From assembly GCF_000829695.1 (NCBI RefSeq), contig NZ_BBNN01000028.1, forward strand, positions 122,838 to 186,837: a stretch of 64,000 nt of DNA. The letters are read 5' to 3'. Below are positions 1 through 9,288 of the stretch, piece by piece. The notes beneath the pieces were generated by a model that made no database searches, was not told where the DNA came from, and saw nothing but the letters and a program-made list of their open reading frames with translations. The first letter of the stretch is position 1. The number at the start of each line of letters is the position of its first letter. The DNA comes from Streptomyces sp. NBRC 110035 (GTDB lineage Bacteria; Actinomycetota; Actinomycetes; Streptomycetales; Streptomycetaceae). The position numbers and the translations under genes are program-made.

Positions 1-798
1 GAAGGACGCGTTGTTCACGAAGGGCTGGTCACCGGCGAAACCCAGATCGACGCGCAGCTCCACCCCGTCGGTGAGCGCGTCCAGGCAGGCCGCCGGATCG
101 CCGCGGTCCAGGCCCAGGTCCAGGGCGAAGTGATTGCGGGTCCCGGCGCTGATGACCAGGAACGGGACGTCGTGCTCGGCGGCCACGGCCGCGACCAGCG
201 CCTGCGTGCCGTCACCGCCCGCGGCGCCCAGCAGGTCCGCGCCGCCCGCGACGGCCTCCCGGGCCATCGCCATCACGTCGTTCTCCTTGTCCGGATCGAG
301 CAGGACGACCCGGGCGCCCAGCCGTTCCGCCTTCTCCCGCAGCCGGTAGCGGCCCACCTTGCCGCCGCCCGACCGCGGATTCATGATGAGCACCGCCCGC
401 CGGGGCGGCGGAGTCCGCTGTTCCCCCGGCCGTCCGCGCAGCCGCTCGCTTCCCGTCCCGCGCAGCGCGAAACGGCCGCTCCACACGGACAGCGCCCACA
501 GGGCCAGCGACAGCGGGAGGGCCCAGAACAGGATGACCGCGTACACGGTGACGACGGCCGCGGGCACACAGACGGCGACCAGCGCGGCCACCCAGCGCAG
601 CGGCCCCCGCAGGGTCAGCGTCCACCACAGGGCGGCGGCACTGACGGCGAGCCCGACCGCACCGCAGAGCAGCACCACCAGGCCTCGCGTGCCGCCGTAG
701 ACGAGCGGGATCACCACCGCGAGCGCGGCCGCGGCCAGCGCCGCCCGTGCGGCCCACCGCTGGGCCCGGTAGGCCCGCCTGCTCAAGTCCACGGCCAT
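1..798 (-). CDS. Diacylglycerol kinase-like lipid kinase, 3' end beyond the window
   Basis: The reading frame starts at an ATG at 798 and stays open to the left edge, giving 266 residues of a longer protein. Residues about 15-125 are strongly hydrophobic and look like three or four membrane segments. The DAGK catalytic domain then begins with MNPRSGGGK (about residue 139) and continues through the GGDGTQALV nucleotide-binding motif (about 195), SAGTRNHFALDLGLD and the start of NNASF. The family phosphorylates lipids such as diacylglycerol at the membrane. The N-terminal membrane domain is an addition to the soluble DgkB type. The substrate cannot be told from the sequence. It is divergent from cobK across a 258-bp gap. 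Confidence 0.85.
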   Translation of the reverse strand, partial: MAVDLSRRAYRAQRWAARAALAAAALAVVIPLVYGGTRGLVVLLCGAVGLAVSAAALWWTLTLRGPLRWVAALVAVCVPAAVVTVYAVILFWALPLSLALWALSVWSGRFALRGTGSERLRGRPGEQRTPPPRRAVLIMNPRSGGGKVGRYRLREKAERLGARVVLLDPDKENDVMAMAREAVAGGADLLGAAGGDGTQALVAAVAAEHDVPFLVISAGTRNHFALDLGLDRGDPAACLDALTDGVELRVDLGFAGDQPFVNNASF

Positions 799-1056
799 GA
801 CTCCTCCAGTCGCCGGCGTCATCGTAGGGCGTACGGGGCCGGGGGCGAGACCGGGTTCCGTGACCCGGTCACGGCTCATGTCCGACATCCGTGGGCCTGC
901 CCCGTTCCCGTACCCGCCATGATCCGTTCCGGCCCTCGCCGTGACGCGGTCCGGCCCTCGCGGCGCCCCTTTCCCGGGCCCGCCGCACGCCCTCCGGCAA
1001 CCGGCCCGGTACCTGCGGCCGCGGCTGCCTCGTACCGGCCCCGTACGCTCGACGCC

Positions 1057-1851
1057 ATGTCCCCGCAGCCGTCGCATCCGCCGCGACCCTCGCGCCCCTC
1101 ACCCTCGTTGCCGCCCCCGCACGTCCTGCTCCTCGGCGGCACCACCGAGGCACGCGAACTCGCCGCCGAGCTGACCGCCCGCCCCGGCGTACGGGTGACC
1201 ACCTCGCTCGCCGGGCGCGTGGCGCGGCCCGGAGCGGTCGCGGGCGAGGTGCGCGTCGGCGGCTTCGACGGGGCCCGAGGACTCGCCGACTGGCTGCGCG
1301 ACCAGCGCGTGACCGCCCTGATCGACGCCACCCATCCGTTCGCCGGGACGATCACGGCGAACGCGGCTCGGGCCGCGACCGCGACCGGCCTGCCCCTGGT
1401 CGTCCTGCGCCGCCCCGGCTGGCAGCCGGGCCCCGGCGACCGCTGGCACCCGGTCCCCAGCCTGGAGGCCGCCGCCGACCTGTTGCCCCGGCTCGGGCAG
1501 CGGGTCCTCCTCACCACAGGCCGCCTCGGTCTCGCCGCCTTCGCACACCTGACCCGGCTCCACTTCGCCGTACGGTCGGTGGAGCCCCCCGAGCCGCCCA
1601 TGCCGCCGCACACCCGTGTCCTGCTGGCCCGCGGACCGTTCGGCGTGGCCGACGAGACGGCTCTGCTGCGCGAGCACCGCATCGACGTCCTGGTGACCAA
1701 GGACAGCGGGGGACCGGCGACCTCCGCCAAACTCACGGCAGCCCGCGGACTCGGCCTGCCGGTCGTGGTCGTCAGCCGCCCGCCCCTTCCGGAAGGCGTG
1801 AGCGCGGTGCCCGACGTCGCGGGCGCCCTGGAGCGACTGGAGTCCCTCTGA
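1057..1851 (+). CDS. cobK: Precorrin-6A reductase (CobK/CbiJ)
   Basis: A 264-residue protein of the CobK family, which reduces precorrin-6A to precorrin-6B with NADPH in corrin-ring synthesis. It shows the N-terminal nucleotide-binding motif GGTTEAR (27-33), ATHPFAG (92 onward), the TTGR segment and KDSGG near the C-terminus, all family hallmarks. The first 20 residues are proline-rich and unconserved, so the true start may lie further in; no better start with a clear ribosome-binding site is visible. It converges with cobF 65 bp away. The two enzymes act consecutively, because CobF makes precorrin-6A. Confidence 0.9.
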   Translation: MSPQPSHPPRPSRPSPSLPPPHVLLLGGTTEARELAAELTARPGVRVTTSLAGRVARPGAVAGEVRVGGFDGARGLADWLRDQRVTALIDATHPFAGTITANAARAATATGLPLVVLRRPGWQPGPGDRWHPVPSLEAAADLLPRLGQRVLLTTGRLGLAAFAHLTRLHFAVRSVEPPEPPMPPHTRVLLARGPFGVADETALLREHRIDVLVTKDSGGPATSAKLTAARGLGLPVVVVSRPPLPEGVSAVPDVAGALERLESL

Positions 1852-1915
1852 GGCGCCCCGGGGCCCACGCGTCCCCGGGGCGCACCTGCCTACAGGGCTC
1901 ATCCGTCCCCGGGGC

Positions 1916-2689
1916 TCATCCGTCCCCGGGATTCCGGCGCAGCAGGTACGTGTCCATGATCCAGCCCTTGCGCTCGCGGGCCTCGGCACGCAGCTCCTCG
2001 ATCCGGGGCGCCGCCTCGGCAAGCGGTCCGGCCACGAGGATCTCGTCCGGGGTGCCTATGTAGGCGCCCCAGTAGATGTCGACGTCCTGGTCCACGTACC
2101 GCCGGAAGGCCTGGTGGGCGTCCAGCATCACGACCACGTCGTCCACCCCCTGCGGGAAGCCCTCCGAGAGCCTCCGGCCGGTGGTGATCTGGACCGGTCG
2201 GCCGACCCGGTTGAGTCCCGTACGGTGCCGGGCGACGAGGGCGGAGACACTGCTGATCCCCGGAACGACGTCGTAGTCGAAGGCGACCTCGCCCCGCGCC
2301 AGGACCTCCTCGAGAATCGCGAGCGTACTGTCGTACAGCGAGGGGTCGCCCCACACCAGGAACGCGCCGACCTGGTCCTCGCCCAGCTCATCGGCGATCA
2401 GCCGGGCGTAGATGTCCGCGCGGGCGCTGCGCCAGTCGTCGACGGCGGGGGAGTAGGCGACGCCGCCGGCCCGCCGGTCCCGCTCCGGGTCGCGCGCCTC
2501 CACGACGCGGTACACCCGCTCCGGCAGGTGCACGTCGAGCATGTCCCGGCGGAGGCCGGTCAGGTCCGCCTTCACCTCACCCTTGTCGAGGAGGAAGAAC
2601 ACGTCCGTGCCGCGCAGCGCCCTGACCGCCTGCAGGGTCAACTGGTCGGGGTCGCCCGCACCGATACCGATGACATGAATCTTTCGCAC
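1916..2689 (-). CDS. cobF: Precorrin-6A synthase (deacetylating), CobF
   Basis: A 257-residue tetrapyrrole methylase. The family uses S-adenosylmethionine to methylate C1 of precorrin-5 with loss of acetate, the step that marks the aerobic cobalamin route. Visible signatures are the N-terminal GIGAGDPDQL, the WGDPSLYDST segment, the VVPGISSVSAL SAM-site loop and a C-terminal YWGAYIGTP. The GTG at 2689 puts the conserved KIHVIGIGAG strand at the N-terminus; an in-frame GTG seven codons upstream is possible. Its neighbour cobK supplies the next enzyme. Confidence 0.9.
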   Translation of the reverse strand: MRKIHVIGIGAGDPDQLTLQAVRALRGTDVFFLLDKGEVKADLTGLRRDMLDVHLPERVYRVVEARDPERDRRAGGVAYSPAVDDWRSARADIYARLIADELGEDQVGAFLVWGDPSLYDSTLAILEEVLARGEVAFDYDVVPGISSVSALVARHRTGLNRVGRPVQITTGRRLSEGFPQGVDDVVVMLDAHQAFRRYVDQDVDIYWGAYIGTPDEILVAGPLAEAAPRIEELRAEARERKGWIMDTYLLRRNPGDG

Positions 2690-2801
2690 GCCCCGAGTCT
2701 GCCGCACGCCACCGACGCCGGGCCCACCGCCTCCACATCTCCCCCTGCCGCCCGCCCCGTTGCAGGGGCCGCCGTCCAGGAACCTCCCGGAACCTCCCTC
2801 C

Positions 2802-3374
2802 CTACGAGCCCTGCCCCCGCGCCCCCGCCCGCAGCCGCGGCGCCCGCGCCCCGGCGTCCACGGGAACGCCGTCCCCCCGCTCGACCTCCGCCGCCAGCTC
2901 CCTGGCCCACGCGACGACACCGCCGAGGTCGATCCCGTACGGACGCGCCCTTCCCGCGCCCGCCGCCCACTCCTCGGCCGAGCCCGCCCCGCGCCGCAGC
3001 AGCCGCGCCCCGCCGGTCACGTTCCCGCGCGCCGTGTGGGTGAGCCCCACAGCGAGCTGGGCGAGCCCCCGCCACAGCTCCCGCTCCTCCTCGGGCCCCG
3101 ACTTCCAGGCGTCCTCGAGCACCTCGTGCGCGTGGAACGGCTTCCCCTCGTCCAGCAGCCGCTGCGCCTCGGCGACGCTCTCCAGCGGCGGCCGGACCAC
3201 CCCCTCCGGCTGCCGCGGCACGCCCTGCGCCCCGTAGGGCAGCGGCCGCCCCAGCCCGTCCCGGGGCCGCGCGCTGCGCGCCCGCCCGTCACCGTCCCGG
3301 TCGCGTGCGTCGCCCGCCCGCTCGGAGGCGGTCCTGTCGTCCTGCTGCCGGAAGATGCCGTCCTTGCTGCCCAT
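2802..3374 (-). CDS. DUF309 family protein
   Basis: A 190-residue protein whose central part (about residues 70-120) carries the DUF309 signature: a FHAHEVLEDAWKSGP helix followed by ELWRGLAQLAVGLTHTARGN. The preceding 60 residues are charged and low-complexity. The biochemical role of DUF309 is unknown to me. The ATG at 3374 gives MGSKDGIFRQQD; longer starts would run into the tRNA promoter region. It is divergent from the tRNA-Pro gene, with about 100 bp between. Confidence 0.8.
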   Translation of the reverse strand: MGSKDGIFRQQDDRTASERAGDARDRDGDGRARSARPRDGLGRPLPYGAQGVPRQPEGVVRPPLESVAEAQRLLDEGKPFHAHEVLEDAWKSGPEEERELWRGLAQLAVGLTHTARGNVTGGARLLRRGAGSAEEWAAGAGRARPYGIDLGGVVAWARELAAEVERGDGVPVDAGARAPRLRAGARGQGS

Positions 3375-3473
3375 ACCCCGATTGTCCCGTGCCCGGACCG
3401 CTTTCGGTCCGGGCACGGCCGTGGGGTACAGTACGGACCGCGCGCTCACGCGGTTCACCGCACGTGAGCGCAT

Positions 3474-3547
<74 letters not shown>

Positions 3548-3565
3548 CTCGAGAGAGTCGCAGGC

Positions 3566-3602
3566 AAGGGCCGGTGCCGGAGATGTCCGACACCGGCCCT
3601 TC
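3566..3602 (+). terminator. Rho-independent-like terminator after tRNA-Pro copy 1
   Basis: AAGGGCCGGTG pairs with CACCGGCCCTT around a short spacer about 20 bp beyond the tRNA. There is no T-tract, as is common in Streptomyces. The second tRNA-Pro copy has a similar stem with diverged sequence. Confidence 0.75.
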
Positions 3603-3775
3603 GGCCTGTTCGGGGGCGGTACAGGTTTGCAGGACCGCCGTCCAGGAGCGAGCAACCGCACCGACGGCGTCTCCCGGAACGGGAGCGCCGGCCGTGGAGG
3701 AGAGGACGACGGCAGCCCCGAGCGCGATGGCCCGGCGCCACCGCCGTCCTCACGCGGTCGCCTCATGCGCCGCGG

Positions 3776-4039
3776 TCATCCCGTCGCGTGCCGGAGATAC
3801 TCGGTCAGGGCCTTGCCCGGCCGGAACGTGACCGTCTCGCCGTCCGTCCGGAAACTGCCGAAGCTGCCCAGGACGACCGTCTCCCCCCTCCGGAGGGCCT
3901 CGGCGATCGAGCCCGGATGTTCCACGGTCCCGAAGAGGGCGTCGAGCGCACGCTCGGCATGCTCGGGGGTGAGCCGGCTGCCGTCGCCGTTGTGCGCCGC
4001 ATTGCCCGCGGTCGCCTCGATCAACTGGGTCCTGTCCAT
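3776..4039 (-). CDS. Arm-less HU-like DNA-binding protein
   Basis: An 87-residue protein with the HU/IHF layout. The N-terminal dimerisation helices (MDRTQLIEATA, then LTPEHAERALDALF) are followed by IAEALRRGETVVLGSFGSF and a terminal FRPGKALTEYLR. Between GSFGSF and FRPGKAL only a few residues remain, so the long DNA-clasping beta-arm of HU (normally about 25 residues with an R-N-P motif) is missing. It may bind DNA differently or act as a dimerisation partner of the main HU. The ATG at 4039 fits the conserved N-terminus. A perfect 20-bp palindrome lies about 45 bp upstream. Confidence 0.75.
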   Translation of the reverse strand: MDRTQLIEATAGNAAHNGDGSRLTPEHAERALDALFGTVEHPGSIAEALRRGETVVLGSFGSFRTDGETVTFRPGKALTEYLRHATG

Positions 4040-4082
4040 GTGTCCTGCCTGTTCGCCGGGGAGCCGGGGAGCCGAAGCCTGC

Positions 4083-4102
4083 GATGCCACGATCGTGGCA
4101 TC
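4083..4102. promoter_or_regulatory. Perfect 20-bp palindrome upstream of the HU-like gene
   Basis: GATGCCACGATCGTGGCATC reads identically on both strands with no loop. It lies 44-63 bp upstream of the HU-like start codon and in the 5' region of the divergent small-protein gene. It looks like an operator for a dimeric regulator rather than a terminator; the regulator is unknown. Confidence 0.5.
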
Positions 4103-4283
4103 CGGTGCCCGGTGCATCTCCTGACGGGCGTGCGGGTGGGGGAGGGGGCCCCGCGTCACGGTGCGACGTCCTGGCCCCCACCGGGGGACGGTGAGCCATT
4201 CGGCGGCACACCGCTCGCTGATCCACCGGACCGCGGTTGTGATGTGGGTGTCCTCTCCTCCCTCAGCAGAAAGCGAGTCATTC

Positions 4284-4499
4284 GTGTTGGTCAAGAAGCT
4301 GCACGAGGCCGGAATCCGGGCGGAACACGCCTACACGGCCGGTTTCGTCTCCATCGGTCTGTCCGTCGTCTCCTGGAACGCCTCACTGCGGGTGGAGAAG
4401 AAGGGAGAGGAGCGCGCCGATCGGTGGGGCATCTTCGTCGGAGAGTGGGCCCCCACCTTCTTCGCCCTCGGCCTGGCGTTGTCGACCTACGAGAAGTAG
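4284..4499 (+). CDS. Small conserved protein of unknown function, possibly membrane-associated
   Basis: A 71-residue protein starting at a GTG with VLVKKLHEAGIRAEHAYTAG. It contains two modestly hydrophobic stretches (TAGFVSIGLSVVSW and EWAPTFFALGLALSTY) separated by the charged RVEKKGEERADRW. The pattern recalls short Streptomyces proteins found near stress genes, but I do not know a function. The frame is open upstream to 4161, but that extension is arginine- and histidine-rich and does not look coding, so the later GTG was preferred. It shares its upstream region with the HU-like gene. Confidence 0.6.
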   Translation: MLVKKLHEAGIRAEHAYTAGFVSIGLSVVSWNASLRVEKKGEERADRWGIFVGEWAPTFFALGLALSTYEK

Positions 4500-4690
4500 T
4501 ACCGGCGGCACACCGGGACGGTGTCCGGGACATCGCTCCCGGAACGTGCCCGGTATCGCATCGGCGGTGACTTCCGGGTCCGGCCCCTCCCCGGCCCGAC
4601 CCCGCTCGTGAGCTGCGGGGCGCACGGTGGTCCTTCACCCTGGAAGGAGAGAAACCGAGCTTCCCGCAGCCCACAGTGAGGGGAACCGGA

Positions 4691-4918
4691 ATGGCAGACA
4701 GCCGTGGTGAGGGAAAGAAGCCCGAGAAAGGCGACAAGGTCGTCTGGAGCAGTCACGGAAGTCGGACCGAGGGCGAGGTGGAGAAGGAGATCACCGAGCG
4801 GACGGAAGCCGCGGGACGAACGGTGGACGCCTCGCCGGACGACCCGCAGTACCAGGTCCGCAGCGAGAAGTCCGGCAGGTCCGCGGTGCACAAGCCGTCC
4901 GCCCTGAAGAAGAAGTGA
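4691..4918 (+). CDS. DUF2945 (TUDOR-like, hypervirulence-associated) small protein
   Basis: A 75-residue protein matching the DUF2945 pattern: KKPEKGDKVVWSSHGSRTEG, then VEKEITERTEAAGRTVDASP, DDPQYQVRSEKSG and the terminal AVHKPSALKKK. Members are small basic proteins predicted to form a Tudor/SH3-like barrel; their role is not established. The ATG at 4691 follows a GGGAACCGGA stretch. In many actinomycetes this gene sits beside a DUF3140 gene, and here a broken DUF3140 gene follows six bases after the stop. Confidence 0.8.
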   Translation: MADSRGEGKKPEKGDKVVWSSHGSRTEGEVEKEITERTEAAGRTVDASPDDPQYQVRSEKSGRSAVHKPSALKKK

Positions 4919-4924
4919 GGCCGC

Positions 4925-5256
4925 GTGGACGGTGACGAGCGGGAAAGGACCTGGGGCGCATTCCGTGAGCCGGTGAACACGGAGCCGGCCGAACCGGAGA
5001 AGTGGCCGGCCTCGGAACAGCCACGGAACGCCGGACAGGACAGGGGCGGGGGGAGTCCACGGGGCACGCCTCGAGCCGCCGGATCGTGGATGTCCTGCGC
5101 GCGAGGAAGGGCGACCTCGCGGACGACGACCACCGGCACATGCGGAAAGTCGTCGGCCACGTTCGGCGGCATCCGGCCCAGCGGCCCTCGGGCGACGTCC
5201 GGGACACCCGGTGGCGGTATTCGCCCATGAACCGGGGCCACGACCCGCCGGCATGA
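4925..5256 (+). pseudogene. DUF3140 protein gene interrupted by a one-base frameshift
   Basis: The first part, from the GTG at 4925, reads RTWGAFREPVNTEPAEPEKW, which resembles the DUF3140 N-terminus. The conserved C-terminal half (GHASSRRIVDVLRARKGDL, HMRKVVGHVRRHPAQRP, TRWRYSPMNRGHDP) lies in a different frame. The frames meet at a run of six G at 5048-5053; adding one G would fuse them into a single protein of about 110 residues. This is either a recent loss-of-function mutation or a homopolymer sequencing error. DUF3140 function is unknown. Confidence 0.7.
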
Positions 5257-5424
5257 CAAAGGCCGTGTCAGGGGCGCTTCCCCACGCCGCTGCGGGGCGC
5301 ATGAAGAGCATGCCGGAAGCCGGGACAGTGCCGGTGTCCGTGAGCAAGGTGCCGCAGGTCATGGACGGTGCGCCGGTGCACCGACCATACTGATCGGGCC
5401 CCTGGTCACTCACAGAACGACTCC

Positions 5425-6579
5425 ATGGTCAAAAACAGCACTCCCACGCCCACCGTCCCCGACACCGTATGGCTGGCACGCGGGCGCCACCCGGGCCCCG
5501 AGCCCGAGCTGGACGTCCGGCGCAACCTCATCGCCCTCAAGGCGGCCGGAGGCCTCGACGACTTCCTGGAGCTCGACCCCGTCGAGGCGGTCCGGTCCAC
5601 CGTCCTGCATCCCCGGGACGCCTCCGCCGACCTCGGCCCGTCGGCCCGCCGCCTCTTCGAGGCCCGCTGGCGTGTGGCCGGGGACATCACGGTGCGCGCG
5701 CAGCTGACCACGTACGACCCGCAGGTCCGAGGGGCGGAGGCCGAGGGGGTCACCTGGATCCTCGTCGCCGAGGCGGAGCGCGCGTGGGACGCTCGCTGGC
5801 CGTCGCCCGCCACCCTGTTCTGGCCGGACAGCAGCCAGGTCGAGTGGGACCACGACACGGTCCCCGGTGTGCGCCTGCGGACGGTGAACCACTTGCCGAA
5901 GGACGACGACGACGTGCGCCGCCGGTTGCGGGACTGCGCGCGCAGCAGCTGGTTCGTCCACGTCGTGGTGCACGAGGCGATGACACCGGACGCGCGCGGG
6001 CAGCGGCCGGTCGCGGAGTTCCTGCCGCCGAGCCTGCGGCACCGGGTGGTCGAACACCGGGGCACGCCGGAGCAGGCCCGGATCGCCGACTTCGCGCTGC
6101 AACGGGAGCTGAAGCTGCGGATGCCGCGCGGAGGCGCCGTCGTCCTGCCCACGGTGCCGCAGCAACCGGGTTACGACCCGGAGCACTTCACGGTACGCAC
6201 CATCTTCCTGGACGGCTCGGAGCCGGTCGAGTTCCTCGGCCGGATCATCGAGTCCGCCGCACTCCCGAGGCCCCTGCCGTCCGGGGCCGAGCAGGCCCTG
6301 ACGCGGCTGCGCGAGGGCTGGCACCTGCTCAGCCCGGACGAGGAGCTGGCCCACGCCCAGGACATGGTCGCCAGGTACGCCCACGCGCTCGAAGCCATGA
6401 CGGAGTCCCGTGACCTGTACCGGGAAGCGGCCGAGGCGGCGCAGGCCGCACTCGCCGAGGTGACCGCCGGTGACGGCGTACCCCGGCCACCCGCGCCGGA
6501 ACCGGCGGCCGGGGAGGAGGGCTCGCCGCTCAGCAGCCTCACCAAGGCGTTCGGCCGCTTCCGGGCCACGAACAAGTAG
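5425..6579 (+). CDS. Conserved hypothetical protein, 384 residues
   Basis: A long frame with strong third-position GC, starting at the ATG at 5425. No signal peptide or membrane segment is visible. The N-terminal two thirds are a mixed alpha/beta globular region with several Trp-rich strands (VTWILVAEAERAWDARWPSP, then FWPDSSQVEWDHD). Residues about 300-350 look helical and coiled-coil-like (EELAHAQDMVARYAHALEAM, then LYREAAEAAQAALAEV). The C-terminus is a short basic tail. I do not recognise the family. It may be transcribed alone. The roughly 250 bp between it and the converging GntR gene contain nothing I can support. Confidence 0.75.
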   Translation: MVKNSTPTPTVPDTVWLARGRHPGPEPELDVRRNLIALKAAGGLDDFLELDPVEAVRSTVLHPRDASADLGPSARRLFEARWRVAGDITVRAQLTTYDPQVRGAEAEGVTWILVAEAERAWDARWPSPATLFWPDSSQVEWDHDTVPGVRLRTVNHLPKDDDDVRRRLRDCARSSWFVHVVVHEAMTPDARGQRPVAEFLPPSLRHRVVEHRGTPEQARIADFALQRELKLRMPRGGAVVLPTVPQQPGYDPEHFTVRTIFLDGSEPVEFLGRIIESAALPRPLPSGAEQALTRLREGWHLLSPDEELAHAQDMVARYAHALEAMTESRDLYREAAEAAQAALAEVTAGDGVPRPPAPEPAAGEEGSPLSSLTKAFGRFRATNK

Positions 6580-6831
6580 GCCGCTCCCCGCCGTCCGGGA
6601 GACCGGCGCCGGGGCCGGCGCCGGACAGGTGGCGCCGGCCCCGGCAGCTCGGCCACGAACCGCCGGTCCTGCCGCCGGCCGGAGCGTCCTCCGCGGCCCA
6701 GGGGGAGAAGAACCCGGCGGCGGTGGACCCGTGCCTGGAGCCGGCGCCGGCGCCGGAGCAGCGGGCACGGCTGGACGCGGCGCACCGGGACGCCCGGGGC
6801 ACCCGCCCCGGGCCCGCCGAAGGGCACCCGC

Positions 6832-7617
6832 TCAGGATCTGACCAGCAGCTGGAAGTCGAACGAGTAGCGTGAGGCGCGGTAGACGTGGGCCGCGTACTC
6901 CACCGCGCGCCCCGTGTCGTCGTAGGCGGTGCGGTGCATGGTCAGCAGGGCGGCACCCTCCTTCTCGTCCAGGCGGGACGCCTCCCCGGCGGTGGCCGAA
7001 CGGGCACCGACGGTCTGCCGGGCGCTGTGCAGGGGGATGCCCGCCGCACGCATCATGCGGTACAGGCCGGTCGACTCCAGCCGGGCGTCGTCCAGTTCCA
7101 GCAGGCCCGACGGGAGGTAGTTGCACAGCAGGGCGACCGGCCTGCCGTGGGTGCGGCGCAGACGTTCGAGGAGGACCGCTTCCCCGCCCTCGGGCAGACC
7201 CAGGGCCGCCGCCACGCCGGGGGGCGCCGGGACCGTCTCGTGGCGGACGACCTCCGTGCTCGGGCCCTGCCCGGCCGCCTCCAGGTCGTCGTAGAGGCTG
7301 CTGAGCTCCAGGGGGCGCCTGACCTGGCTGTGCACCACCTGGGTGCCCACCCCACGCCGCCGCACCAGCAGTCCCTTGTCGACAAGGGACTGGATGGCCT
7401 GGCGGACCGTGGGGCGGGACAGGCCGAGGCGCACCGAGAGGTCGACCTCGTTGCCCAGCAGGTTGCCCGGGGCGAGGACGCCCTGCACGATCGCCGCTTC
7501 CAGCTGCTGGGCGAGCTGGTGGTACAGCGGCACCGGACTGCCCCGGTCCAGGGGGAAGTCCAGTGAGCTGAGCGCGGGTCCGGTCACGGCACGGGCCGGG
7601 CCACCGGTCTTCGCCAT
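6832..7617 (-). CDS. GntR-family (HutC/UTRA) transcriptional regulator
   Basis: A 261-residue regulator. A winged helix-turn-helix occupies about residues 25-95 (PLYHQLAQQLEAAI, LSVRLGLSRPTVRQAIQSLV, GVGTQVVHSQ). A UTRA effector domain follows, with VLLERLRRTHGRPVALLCNY and a terminal EYAAHVYRASRYSFDFQLL. UTRA domains bind sugars, sugar phosphates or related small molecules. Because it lies 60 bp downstream of iolA in the same direction, the most likely role is repressor of the inositol genes, relieved by an inositol breakdown product. That assignment is inference. It is a candidate to bind the TTGT-N4-ACAA-like sites found in this region. Confidence 0.88.
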   Translation of the reverse strand: MAKTGGPARAVTGPALSSLDFPLDRGSPVPLYHQLAQQLEAAIVQGVLAPGNLLGNEVDLSVRLGLSRPTVRQAIQSLVDKGLLVRRRGVGTQVVHSQVRRPLELSSLYDDLEAAGQGPSTEVVRHETVPAPPGVAAALGLPEGGEAVLLERLRRTHGRPVALLCNYLPSGLLELDDARLESTGLYRMMRAAGIPLHSARQTVGARSATAGEASRLDEKEGAALLTMHRTAYDDTGRAVEYAAHVYRASRYSFDFQLLVRS

Positions 7618-7676
7618 GGACGTACCTTCCTGTCGCGGAGCGCTCCCGGGGCAGGAGCCGCTCGGGGGACCGGGGG

Positions 7677-9170
<1,494 letters not shown>

Positions 9171-9288
9171 GAGAGCGGACGACCTTTCACGTGCGGTGAG
9201 TCGATACGGGAGGGCTCGAGATCCCGGGCCCGGGATTCCGGGCCCGGGGTGCCGGCGGGGCGGTGCGACGGTGCAGGGGCGCAGCGGT

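Noticed and set aside
130..1056. N-terminal extension of the cobK frame
   Set aside because: It runs antisense to the diacylglycerol kinase-like gene and is Arg/Pro-rich; CobK proteins begin near GGTTEAR.
5425..6579. Assigning a function to the 384-residue protein
   Set aside because: No motif, membrane segment or informative neighbour supports one; left as hypothetical.
6580..6831. Possible small gene on the plus strand ending near 6840
   Set aside because: One frame has fair codon bias toward its end but lacks a credible start, overlaps the GntR stop and resembles nothing.
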